Below, piece after piece: positions 16,048 through 22,888 of a DNA stretch of 30,966 nt. The notes beneath the pieces were generated by a model that was not told the origin of the DNA, ran no database searches, and was given only the letters and a program-made list of their open reading frames with translations. The stretch is taken from assembly GCA_021648745.1 (NCBI GenBank), contig JAKISE010000032.1, positions 1 to 30,966 of the forward strand. The letters are read 5' to 3'. Made by a program: the position numbers and the translations under genes. The stretch is from Cyclobacteriaceae bacterium. Its GTDB lineage: Bacteria > Bacteroidota > Bacteroidia > Cytophagales > Cyclobacteriaceae. How positions within the stretch are numbered: the stretch's first letter is position 1; every line of letters starts with the position of its first letter.

Positions 16048-17478
16048 CTATAAGTATTTTGCAATTATGCGTGTTAATTTATTAACTAAACCAGTATAGG
16101 GTGGATAGAAAAACTTAATGGATGTTAGTCCAATTCTCTGTTTTAACACTGACTTTTCATTTGAAAAGGCTATAAATCCGTGATAGCCATGAGACTTGCC
16201 AATTCCGCTATTATTAACTCCACCAAATGGTAGATCGTGGTTGGTAAAATGAAGAAGTGACTCATTCACACAAACTCCACCAGCAGGAATTTCTTTAATT
16301 ATTCTATTCGTATTTTTTTTCGATGTTGAAAAATAGTATAGAGCCAAAGGTTTAGGTTTTTCAGCAATAGAAGATATCACCTCTTCAATACTTTCATATT
16401 TAATAAGGGGTAGTATTGGTCCAAAAATTTCTTCTTGCATTACTCTACTCGATTCTGGCATGTTCGTTACAATGGTTGGTTCTATTAAATTTTCTTTGGC
16501 TTCTGCTGTTCCACCAAAACTTATATTGCCACCTACTTCAACAACATCTTCTAACAAACTCGTTACCCGGGTGTAATGTCTATCATTCACTATCCTTGCG
16601 TAATCATTTCTGTTTACCTCACCGTCTTTATAATACTTTTTAGCAATGTATTTTTTTAGTTCATCTTCGAAAGTGTCAAACACGGACGCATGTACAAATA
16701 CATAATCTGGAGCAATGCAGGTTTGCCCGCAATTCATAAACTTACCCCAAACAAGTTTTTCAGCAGCATCTTTTATATTGGCTGTTTCATCTATTATAAC
16801 GGGTGATTTACCACCTAACTCTAAGGTTACGGATGTTAAGTTTTTTGCGGCAGCTTCCATTACAATTTTGCCAACCGCTGGGCTGCCTGTAAAAAATATA
16901 TGGTCAAATGGTAAGGTTAGCAATTGCTGAGCTGTTTTAACTTCGCCTTGGATAACCTTTACCTCATCTGCGTCAAATAATTCGCTTACCATATCCTCAA
17001 TAAGCTGTGCAGTGAAAGGAGTTAGTTCCGAGGGCTTTAGTATGGCTGTATTGCCAGCAGCTATTGCCTCAATTAGAGGGAGCATTATCAGGTTAAAAGG
17101 GTAATTCCAGGGGGCAATAATTAAGCATACTCCTTTGGGTTCAGTATGAATAGAAGAAGTAGCACCAAATAGAGTTAAAGGTGTGGCAACTTTTTTAGGT
17201 CGAGCCCAACGGTGTAAATTATGAATAGCATGTCTAGCAGCGGCAACCACGGGCTGAATTTCTGATAATAAAACTTCTACTTCAGGTTTTTTAAAATCGT
17301 TATAAAGGACCTTTATTATGAGGTCGTTATTATTGGTCACCCAATCCTTAATCTTGGAAAGCTTTTCTTTTCTTTCTTTGATAGTACCCTTTCTTAATTT
17401 TTGAGATTTTATTTTCTGTAATTCAAATAAATCTACAAAAGGGTTCGTTTTGGTTTGGGTTCTTTCAGCAGTATTCAT
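16048..17478 (-). CDS. NAD(P)-dependent aldehyde dehydrogenase, ALDH3-like
   Basis: A 476-residue aldehyde dehydrogenase that oxidises an aldehyde to its acid. Key residues are all present: oxyanion Asn125 in PWNYPFN, cofactor Lys148 in LKPSE, the FFTGSPAVGK turn (195-204), general base Glu220 in LELGGKSP, and catalytic Cys254 in NCGQTC. The length, the short N-terminus and the GQTC-IAPDYVF sequence point to the class 3 / fatty-aldehyde group, as in AlkH or coniferyl aldehyde dehydrogenases. The last 30 residues (IKFFYPPYTGLVNKLTRIIAKYL region) are hydrophobic and could attach it to the membrane, as in fatty aldehyde dehydrogenases. The exact substrate is not shown. It diverges from the MazG-like gene, with 55 bp between the start codons. 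Confidence 0.92.
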   Translation of the reverse strand: MNTAERTQTKTNPFVDLFELQKIKSQKLRKGTIKERKEKLSKIKDWVTNNNDLIIKVLYNDFKKPEVEVLLSEIQPVVAAARHAIHNLHRWARPKKVATPLTLFGATSSIHTEPKGVCLIIAPWNYPFNLIMLPLIEAIAAGNTAILKPSELTPFTAQLIEDMVSELFDADEVKVIQGEVKTAQQLLTLPFDHIFFTGSPAVGKIVMEAAAKNLTSVTLELGGKSPVIIDETANIKDAAEKLVWGKFMNCGQTCIAPDYVFVHASVFDTFEDELKKYIAKKYYKDGEVNRNDYARIVNDRHYTRVTSLLEDVVEVGGNISFGGTAEAKENLIEPTIVTNMPESSRVMQEEIFGPILPLIKYESIEEVISSIAEKPKPLALYYFSTSKKNTNRIIKEIPAGGVCVNESLLHFTNHDLPFGGVNNSGIGKSHGYHGFIAFSNEKSVLKQRIGLTSIKFFYPPYTGLVNKLTRIIAKYL

Positions 17479-17533
17479 AGTATTGAGTTTGAAAACCTAA
17501 TTTTACACATTAAATATACAACCTTAAATTAAT

Positions 17534-18004
17534 ATGGATAAGATAGATTCTCTCAATCAAGTAGCAAAATTTCATACAACCTTTAAACATCCAATACTTT
17601 CAACACCACAAATACCTTCTGCCACTAGAAGTGAATTGAGAGTATCGTTGCTACAAGAGGAGTTAAATGAGTTAAAGGAAGCAATTGCCAATAATGATTT
17701 GGTTGAAGTAGCAGATGCCCTTTGCGATATTCAGTATGTGTTATCTGGAGCGGTATTAGAATTTGGCTTAGGAGACAAATTTGTTGCACTCTTTAATGAG
17801 GTGCAAAGGTCTAATATGAGTAAAGCATGCAAAAGCTTAGAAGAAGCTGAAAAAACAGTCGCTCATTACAAGGAGAGAAAGGGTGAATCTGCTCATATTG
17901 AAAAACATGATAACCTCTATTTGGTATATAGAGATGGCGATAAAAAAACTCTTAAATCGATTGGTTACTCACCTGCAAACCTTAAGGATATTTTAGAGAA
18001 GTAA
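17534..18004 (+). CDS. MazG-like all-alpha nucleoside triphosphate pyrophosphohydrolase
   Basis: A 156-residue protein of the all-alpha NTP-PPase superfamily (MazG / HisE / dUTPase type), which hydrolyses a nucleoside triphosphate to the monophosphate and pyrophosphate, usually to clear non-canonical nucleotides. The Mg-binding signature EExxE-n-ExxD is present: Glu42, Glu43 and Glu46 in LLQEELNELKEA, then Glu58 and Asp61 in EVADALCDIQYV. A C-terminal part (about 105-156) with HIEKHDNLYLVYRDGDKK lies outside the catalytic four-helix bundle and resembles the tail of phage-type members. It ends 7 bp from the convergent OmpA gene. The substrate is unknown. Confidence 0.85.
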   Translation: MDKIDSLNQVAKFHTTFKHPILSTPQIPSATRSELRVSLLQEELNELKEAIANNDLVEVADALCDIQYVLSGAVLEFGLGDKFVALFNEVQRSNMSKACKSLEEAEKTVAHYKERKGESAHIEKHDNLYLVYRDGDKKTLKSIGYSPANLKDILEK

Positions 18005-18011
18005 AAGTTAT

Positions 18012-18719
18012 CTATTCACTAATTATCCTTACTTCTACCCGTCTGTTTTTAGCTCGGTCTTCTGGGCTGGTACCTTGAGATATAAGTTGAGAATCTCCAA
18101 AAGCCTTTGTGAGTACTCGTTCTTTAGCTATCCCATTTGATACTAAATAATCTTTTACAGCATTTACTCTATCTTGGGAAAGTTTTAAGTTTAAACTTGG
18201 GTTGCCTCTTTTATCTGTATGACCTTCTAACTGAATTACCATAGTGGAAGCCGCTTTTAGCATCTTTACTAGATTGTTCAATTCTTCGAATGAATCATTC
18301 GTTATTTTAGGGCTGCCTTGCTCAAAATTAAGATTATGCAAAGATAATACACTGCCAACACCACCTAATCTTAGTTTAAATGTATCAACACGAACTAAAT
18401 TATCGTCAGCATTTTCTAATGGATGAATTACTTCTGACAAAGACATATAACCGTTAGACTTTATTTGGATAGAATAAGACTCTCTTGCCCTAAAAAAGGC
18501 CTCGAACTTTCCATTCGCATTTGTCATCAATAACCCAATTTCGGATTGGTAGGGCAGTTTTTTGTATTGCACACTAACTCCGGAAATAGGTTTACCAGAA
18601 AACTCATCTACAATAATTCCGGTATAAGAAACTAAGCTGTCTGGTTCTTCGATATAAGCATTTGCATTGCCAAAAACACCTAATAATAGCAAGCTCAAAA
18701 CATATGTAATTTTACTCAT
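18012..18719 (-). CDS. OmpA-family protein with a carboxypeptidase-regulatory-like domain
   Basis: A 235-residue outer-envelope protein. I place the start at the ATG at 18719 rather than the longer frame to 18785, because this Met opens a clean signal peptide (MSKITYVLSLLLLGVFGNANA, cleavage about 21/22) and the longer frame runs into the preceding gene. Residues about 30-100 read GIIVDEFSGKPISGVSVQYK and TNANGKFEAFF, a carboxypeptidase regulatory-like (TonB-plug-neighbour type) beta-sandwich. Residues about 120-235 are an OmpA_C peptidoglycan-binding domain with GHTDKRGNPSLN, the LSQDRVNAVKDYL helix and NRRVEVRI; the family's diaminopimelate-binding Asp and Arg are in TD and NRR. It starts 4 nt after the stop of the larger OmpA protein, so the two are cotranscribed. 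It probably ties an envelope complex to the cell wall. Confidence 0.85.
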   Translation of the reverse strand: MSKITYVLSLLLLGVFGNANAYIEEPDSLVSYTGIIVDEFSGKPISGVSVQYKKLPYQSEIGLLMTNANGKFEAFFRARESYSIQIKSNGYMSLSEVIHPLENADDNLVRVDTFKLRLGGVGSVLSLHNLNFEQGSPKITNDSFEELNNLVKMLKAASTMVIQLEGHTDKRGNPSLNLKLSQDRVNAVKDYLVSNGIAKERVLTKAFGDSQLISQGTSPEDRAKNRRVEVRIISE

Positions 18720-18723
18720 TATT

Positions 18724-20745
18724 TTACTTTTCAAGAATTTCAAATTCAACCCTTCTGTTAGCTCTACGACCCTCTTTGGTAGCATTAGATTCTATCGGTT
18801 GTGCTTCGCCAAACCATTTTACATCAACACGATCTTCAGCGATGCTACCATTTGTTAAATATGTAACAACCGCTTTTGCTCTTCTTTTAGATAACCCAAG
18901 GTTATATGATTCAGGTCCTGTACTATCAGTATATCCCCTTATTTGTATTTTGATTCCTTTATTCTCACTTAGGTATTTAATTAACCTGTCAAGTTCAGGG
19001 TACGAGCCTGATTTCAATATGGCTTGGTCAAAATCGAAGAATATATTATTAAGTGTTATTACAGCTGCAACTGTTACGGGTACCATGTATAAATTTGCGC
19101 TTAGCTCATCCCCACTAAATTCATCGCCTGTTAAGTCTATATTTTCATTTATAGGTAAATATCCGTCAACTTCTGCTCGGTAGCCATACTTATAACCTTT
19201 AGGTAGTACTATTTCATATTTACCAGTTCCCTTATGCGATTTTGTAATTCCTACTGTCGTTCCTTCAGGGAGCTTCTCATAATAAATTTTTGCCTCTATG
19301 GGCTCACCTGTTTCTTTATCTAGCAATGTTCCTCTTATGACAATTACATCTGAGGGCATCACTTTTAACGGTAATTCTACTTTAAATATATCAGCGTTAT
19401 CTTCTCCTACTTCTTGCGTATAATAGGCGTAATTACCTGTTAGCGGAATATTAAAAAAGAGGTCTTCTTTTGGAGAGTTAATATCAGGGCCTAAGTTTTG
19501 AGCCTGCGACCAGTTTGTCCAAGTATCATCAAGTCGCTTTGAAACATAAATATCTTGTCCGCCATAACCACCTAAGCCATTGGTAGAATAGTATAGTGTT
19601 TTATCATCAGCCGCTAAAAATGGAGAGGCATCATCACCAGCTGTATTAATTTGTTTTCCTAAATTTTTGGGCTCACTCCAAGTGCTGTCTTCTTTAAAAA
19701 AACTTACATACAAATCACGTGCACCATAGGAGTCGTCTCGTTCCACTGATAAAAGCAACACCTGGCGATTATTAGCCAAAAAGTAATTCGACTTTTCATT
19801 ATAATTATAATCATTTTCTATAATCAGATTAAAAGGAGGAGTCCACTCGTCCCCTTCTTTGGTGCTAATGGAAACTCCTGCAGTCATCCTGTCCTGCTTT
19901 TTTTCATTATACTGATTACCTAATAATAATACAACCGAGTTACCGTCTGGAGTAACAGAGCAGATATAATTAGGTTTCTCATTATTGAGTGGTCTTCCTA
20001 TGTTTACAGCCTCTTTCCATTCTCCAGCAGAATCCATTTCAGAATACCAAATGTCTTCTCCATCAGTAACACCACCTATATTATCTGGGTGGTTCTTTCT
20101 ACTAAAGTAAAGAGTACGACCATTGGGAGACAATAAGGGCTTAAATTCTGTATATGGGCTGTTTACATTATTGCTTAACCTTTCGGCTAATAAATTTGTG
20201 TTAAGATTTGCCATGATTTCAACCTCCACATTGGTAGGCTTGGCCGAGTTAGAAATACCTATGGCATCTATACTGTAATATTCTGGCACTTTTAACCCAT
20301 TAAATTCAATTTTAACGGCAGTAACTTTATAGGATGTCTCACTCATTATAATGCTAAAAAGTCTTCCTTTTAAGGGGATATCTGATGCAGTAAATGAATT
20401 GATAAGATACTCGGTGCCGGCTTCATCGTATGCAAATACATTGGTAACAGTAGTTGGGCTATACGATTCTGCAATAACAATCTGTCGAATTTTGATGGGT
20501 GTTGCAAAACCCACTTTAATAAATTCTAAACTATTAGGCCGGTCAGGTGTCCATGCCGAAGGGCTTTCGCCTGCAGCAGGTAGCACATTGGGTTTGCCTA
20601 AAGCTTGTTCCGCAGAATACTGAACAGGGGTGAGCTCTGATGAAAATTCAATAACTTTTGAAGCCCATTGAATATCTTGCGAATATCCAATTGATGAAAA
20701 AGCTATGACCCCTAAGATGGTAAGTAAACTTTTTAAACGATGCAT
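18724..20745 (-). CDS. PD40 beta-propeller / OmpA peptidoglycan-anchored envelope protein
   Basis: A 673-residue exported protein with a signal peptide (1-22, cleavage before Gln23). Residues about 25-170 look like a galactose-binding/discoidin-type sandwich (WASKVIEFSSE, then ALGKPNVLPAAG, IKVGFATPIKIRQIVIAES). Residues about 190-450 hold PD40/WD40-like propeller repeats (FKPLLSPNGRTLYFSRK, ICSVTPDGNSVVLLLG, SPFLAADDKTLYYSTNG). Residues about 465-545 are a CarboxypepD_reg-like domain, and about 560-673 an OmpA_C domain (FFDFDQAILKSGSYPEL, RGYTDSTGPESYN, RRANRRVEFEI). The order recalls PorE of the type IX secretion system, but PorE has TPRs rather than the N-terminal sandwich seen here, so I do not call it PorE. 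Proteins of this design anchor outer-membrane or gliding machinery to peptidoglycan. Confidence 0.85.
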   Translation of the reverse strand: MHRLKSLLTILGVIAFSSIGYSQDIQWASKVIEFSSELTPVQYSAEQALGKPNVLPAAGESPSAWTPDRPNSLEFIKVGFATPIKIRQIVIAESYSPTTVTNVFAYDEAGTEYLINSFTASDIPLKGRLFSIIMSETSYKVTAVKIEFNGLKVPEYYSIDAIGISNSAKPTNVEVEIMANLNTNLLAERLSNNVNSPYTEFKPLLSPNGRTLYFSRKNHPDNIGGVTDGEDIWYSEMDSAGEWKEAVNIGRPLNNEKPNYICSVTPDGNSVVLLLGNQYNEKKQDRMTAGVSISTKEGDEWTPPFNLIIENDYNYNEKSNYFLANNRQVLLLSVERDDSYGARDLYVSFFKEDSTWSEPKNLGKQINTAGDDASPFLAADDKTLYYSTNGLGGYGGQDIYVSKRLDDTWTNWSQAQNLGPDINSPKEDLFFNIPLTGNYAYYTQEVGEDNADIFKVELPLKVMPSDVIVIRGTLLDKETGEPIEAKIYYEKLPEGTTVGITKSHKGTGKYEIVLPKGYKYGYRAEVDGYLPINENIDLTGDEFSGDELSANLYMVPVTVAAVITLNNIFFDFDQAILKSGSYPELDRLIKYLSENKGIKIQIRGYTDSTGPESYNLGLSKRRAKAVVTYLTNGSIAEDRVDVKWFGEAQPIESNATKEGRRANRRVEFEILEK

Positions 20746-20839
20746 AGGTTTTGATTAATCAAATTTTAATATTGTAATAATAGAATAAAAATCAAATTTA
20801 ATAACATATAAAAAAGAGGATTTTTTGATTAACCCCCTA

Positions 20840-20863
20840 ATAATTACAAGTTTTTGTAATTAT
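20840..20863. terminator. Hairpin just past the symporter gene
   Basis: ATAATTACAA and TTGTAATTAT form a perfect 10-bp stem with a 4-nt loop, 8 bp beyond the symporter stop. There is no clean U-run after it on the minus strand, so it is a weak terminator candidate or an RNA 3'-end stabiliser. Confidence 0.4.
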
Positions 20864-20871
20864 GGGCTGAA

Positions 20872-22332
20872 TTATTCATTTTTTTCCCAAAATTCAGCAT
20901 TTTTTATTCCTAGTTTTTTAGAATTAAAAACGGGATCAAGCCCAGCTTTTCTTTGATCTGTATAATCTTTTAGTGCTTTCATGGCTGGCTTCCTTAGTAT
21001 AAGGATAGCTACAATATTTAACCAAGCCATAAGGCCTACTCCAATATCGCCAAGCGTCCAAACTGCTCCTGCGGTTATTGTAGTTGCATAATATACAGTT
21101 GCTAAAATAGTAACTCTTAACATATTAACTAAATACTTTTTATCTCCTTTTTTATCAAGGTAAGCTACATTGGTTTCAGCCATATAGTAGTAGGCCATAA
21201 TAGTTGTAAATGCGAAAAACAATAATGAAATGGCGACAAACTCTTTGCCTATCGATGGAAAATGGTGAGCCACGGCATATTGTGTAAACTCAGGGCCATA
21301 CGCAACGCCTTTCAAATTTTCAATAATAAAACCTCCATCTAAATCATGTACATTATATTGATTGGTAAATAGAATCATAAACGCAGTGGCGGTGCATACA
21401 AATAGTGTATCTATATACACCGAGAATGACTGTACCAACCCTTGTTTAACAGGGTGGCTTACTTCTGCTGCAGCAGCAGCATGAGGGGCAGTTCCTTGCC
21501 CTGCTTCATTTGAATAAATTCCTCTTTTAATACCCCAGCTAATGGCCATTCCAAAAATACCGGCAAAAGCTGGTTCAAATGCAAAAGCTGATTTTATTAT
21601 AAGGGCAATAACGCCAGGCACTTGTGTAATATTTAATCCTATAATCACTACTGCCATTAAAATATAGGCGATGGCCATAAATGGAACAACTACTTCTGCT
21701 ACCTTTCCAATTCTTTTTACCCCACCAAAAATGATTAATGTAAGAGCTAAAACAATAAAAACACCTACAACGTTAATATCACTTCCAAAAATTTGAATGT
21801 CGGAAATATTAAAAGCATGTTTCATGCTTGCAGAGATACTATTGGATTGTACGCCTGGTAAGAACACTGACATACTTAAAATAGTGGTAAAAGCAAAAAG
21901 TGAAGCATACCATTTTTTCCCAATTCCTTTTTCTATGTAATAAGCTGGCCCACCTCTGTACTCCCCATCTTTTACTTCTTTATAAATTTGGCCTAATGTG
22001 GATTCAATAAAAGCTGATGCTGCGCCTAAAAAGGCAATCGTCCACATCCAAAAAATGGCACCTGGTCCACCTAAGGCAATAGCAGTTGCAACACCCGCTA
22101 TATTACCAGTACCAACCCTGCCGGAAATAGCAATTGCAAATGCTTGAAACGAAGAAACTCCTTTTTTAGATGCTTTCCCTTTAAAAAGTAAGCGAATCAT
22201 TTCTTTAAAATACCTGATTTGCAAAAATCGAGTAGTAATTGAGAAATAAATGCCTGCGCCTAAGCATAAGGCGATTAAAAAATTGCTCCACACTAACTCA
22301 TTAATGAGGCCAATAATTGATTCAAATGTCAT
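20872..22332 (-). CDS. Sodium:alanine/glycine symporter (AGCS family)
   Basis: A 486-residue integral inner-membrane protein importing small neutral amino acids with Na+. The AGCS hallmarks are present: SGRVGTGNIAGVATAIALGG (about 70-89), the GAASAFIESTLGQIYK segment, EYRGGPAYYIEKGIG, and the conserved SNEAGQGTAPHAAAAAEVSHP loop (about 273-293). Hydrophobic segments along the chain fit the family's 10-12 transmembrane helices, and the tail after about 455 is hydrophilic. The length is normal for the family. It is monocistronic: its own promoter candidate lies 22 nt upstream and a hairpin follows the stop. The next gene on the strand (OmpA) begins 126 bp away. The exact substrate (Ala, Gly or both) is not shown by sequence. 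Confidence 0.93.
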   Translation of the reverse strand: MTFESIIGLINELVWSNFLIALCLGAGIYFSITTRFLQIRYFKEMIRLLFKGKASKKGVSSFQAFAIAISGRVGTGNIAGVATAIALGGPGAIFWMWTIAFLGAASAFIESTLGQIYKEVKDGEYRGGPAYYIEKGIGKKWYASLFAFTTILSMSVFLPGVQSNSISASMKHAFNISDIQIFGSDINVVGVFIVLALTLIIFGGVKRIGKVAEVVVPFMAIAYILMAVVIIGLNITQVPGVIALIIKSAFAFEPAFAGIFGMAISWGIKRGIYSNEAGQGTAPHAAAAAEVSHPVKQGLVQSFSVYIDTLFVCTATAFMILFTNQYNVHDLDGGFIIENLKGVAYGPEFTQYAVAHHFPSIGKEFVAISLLFFAFTTIMAYYYMAETNVAYLDKKGDKKYLVNMLRVTILATVYYATTITAGAVWTLGDIGVGLMAWLNIVAILILRKPAMKALKDYTDQRKAGLDPVFNSKKLGIKNAEFWEKNE

Positions 22333-22353
22333 AAGGGGATTTTAAATAATGCA

Positions 22354-22361
22354 CAAAGATA
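22354..22361 (-). promoter_or_regulatory. Candidate -7 promoter element of the symporter gene
   Basis: TATCTTTG on the minus strand matches TANNTTTG exactly, 21 nt before the symporter ATG. A T-rich CTTTC lies about 18 nt further upstream in place of a good -33 TTTG. It is downstream of the strong terminator at 22406-22452, so the gene has its own start. Confidence 0.4.
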
Positions 22362-22405
22362 GCAAAATAAGGGAGTGTAGAAAGCTGTTTGTGTGCATTT
22401 GGCAC

Positions 22406-22452
22406 AAAAAAAACGGAAGACAATTCTAATAAATTAGAATCAGCTTCCGTTT
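22406..22452 (-). terminator. Strong rho-independent terminator of an unassigned minus-strand transcript
   Basis: Read on the minus strand, AAACGGAAG (22452-22444) pairs with CTTCCGTTT (22419-22411). An inner stem ATTCTAAT/ATTAGAAT closes the loop, and the outer stem runs into eight Us (22413-22406). This is one of the best terminators in the window, yet the only thing upstream on that strand within 430 bp is the coding-like frame at 22548-22751. Confidence 0.85.
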
Positions 22453-22547
22453 TCACTCCACAACTACCGAAGTAATTGTTTCGTTCCAAGTTTTGTTGAC
22501 TAAAAAACATTAATTCAGATTTGTTTGCACTCCTCTTAATTTAACGT

Positions 22548-22751
22548 CTACTGGGTTTTCATAAGATCTTGAGGTTCAATAACCCTAAGGTTTCTTCGCC
22601 CCTTCATAATGCATGCTACATCCACTTGCGTATCAGTAACTCGTGTTAAAGCTGTTAGACCTATTACCACTTTTACATCAATCGACACTTACGTTTGTAG
22701 AGATTCTTTCAGTCGTTTATCCCTCACTTGGTAATTACTAAGGTAGTACAT
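22548..22751 (-). pseudogene. Coding-like 67-codon frame with an in-frame TAA; unassigned small gene
   Basis: On the minus strand one frame runs from ATG (22751-22749) to TAG (22550-22548), broken only by TAA at codon 21 (22691-22689). The first part encodes MYYLSNYQVRDKRLKESLQT. The second starts with GTG immediately after the TAA and includes KVVIGLTALTRVTD, TQVDVACIMKGRRN and LRVIEPQDLM. Counted by hand over the 46 codons after the TAA, G+C is about 57% at codon position 1, 35% at position 2 and 33% at position 3, a coding-like pattern in an AT-rich genome. Options are a 46-residue protein starting at the GTG, a recently broken 66-residue gene, stop-codon readthrough, or a structured RNA that merely looks coding. 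I recognise no family. A strong terminator lies about 100 nt downstream and a DnaA-box cluster 46-90 nt upstream, so it seems to be a separate transcription unit. Confidence 0.45.
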
Positions 22752-22796
22752 ATTATCTGTTCAATCCAAGAAATTAATCTCTTAGTTATCAACTAC

Positions 22797-22840
22797 TTAT
22801 GCACATTAAAATACCAGCTTTATGCACAGGGTTATCCACA
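22797..22840 (+). promoter_or_regulatory. Cluster of three DnaA boxes
   Basis: Three perfect matches to the DnaA-box consensus TTWTNCACA lie on one strand in 44 bp: TTATGCACA (22797-22805), TTATGCACA (22820-22828) and TTATCCACA (22832-22840, identical to the strongest E. coli oriC box). A weaker TTATCAACT precedes them at 22786-22794. About two such matches are expected by chance over both strands of the whole window, so the cluster is unlikely to be random. It is in the intergenic space between the amidase stop and the coding-like frame. It could be part of a replication origin, a DnaA-titrating site or a DnaA-controlled promoter. Confidence 0.6.
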
Positions 22841-22888
22841 ATAACGGTCATTAGAATGGGTTTGCTATTATACGATCTTTCCCCAATA

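Larger units (their letters stand above)
22333..22888. other. 556-bp intergenic region between the symporter and amidase genes
   Basis: It holds, in order, the symporter promoter, a strong minus-strand terminator, the coding-like 67-codon frame and the DnaA-box cluster. I checked it for RNase P RNA, tmRNA, SRP RNA and tRNA signatures and saw none. Confidence 0.6.

Noticed and set aside
18720..18785. Upstream extension of the smaller OmpA protein
   Set aside because: It would overlap the preceding gene in another frame and would hide an ideal signal peptide behind 22 unrelated residues.
22322..22510. 62-codon minus-strand frame before the symporter
   Set aside because: Its middle is the terminator hairpin and its end overlaps the symporter start and promoter; coding through a rho-independent terminator is unlikely.
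22571..22586. GGTTCAATAACC, a T-arm-like hairpin suggesting a tRNA or tmRNA
   Set aside because: The stem beyond GGTT/AACC does not pair and no acceptor, D-arm or anticodon arm can be built around it.
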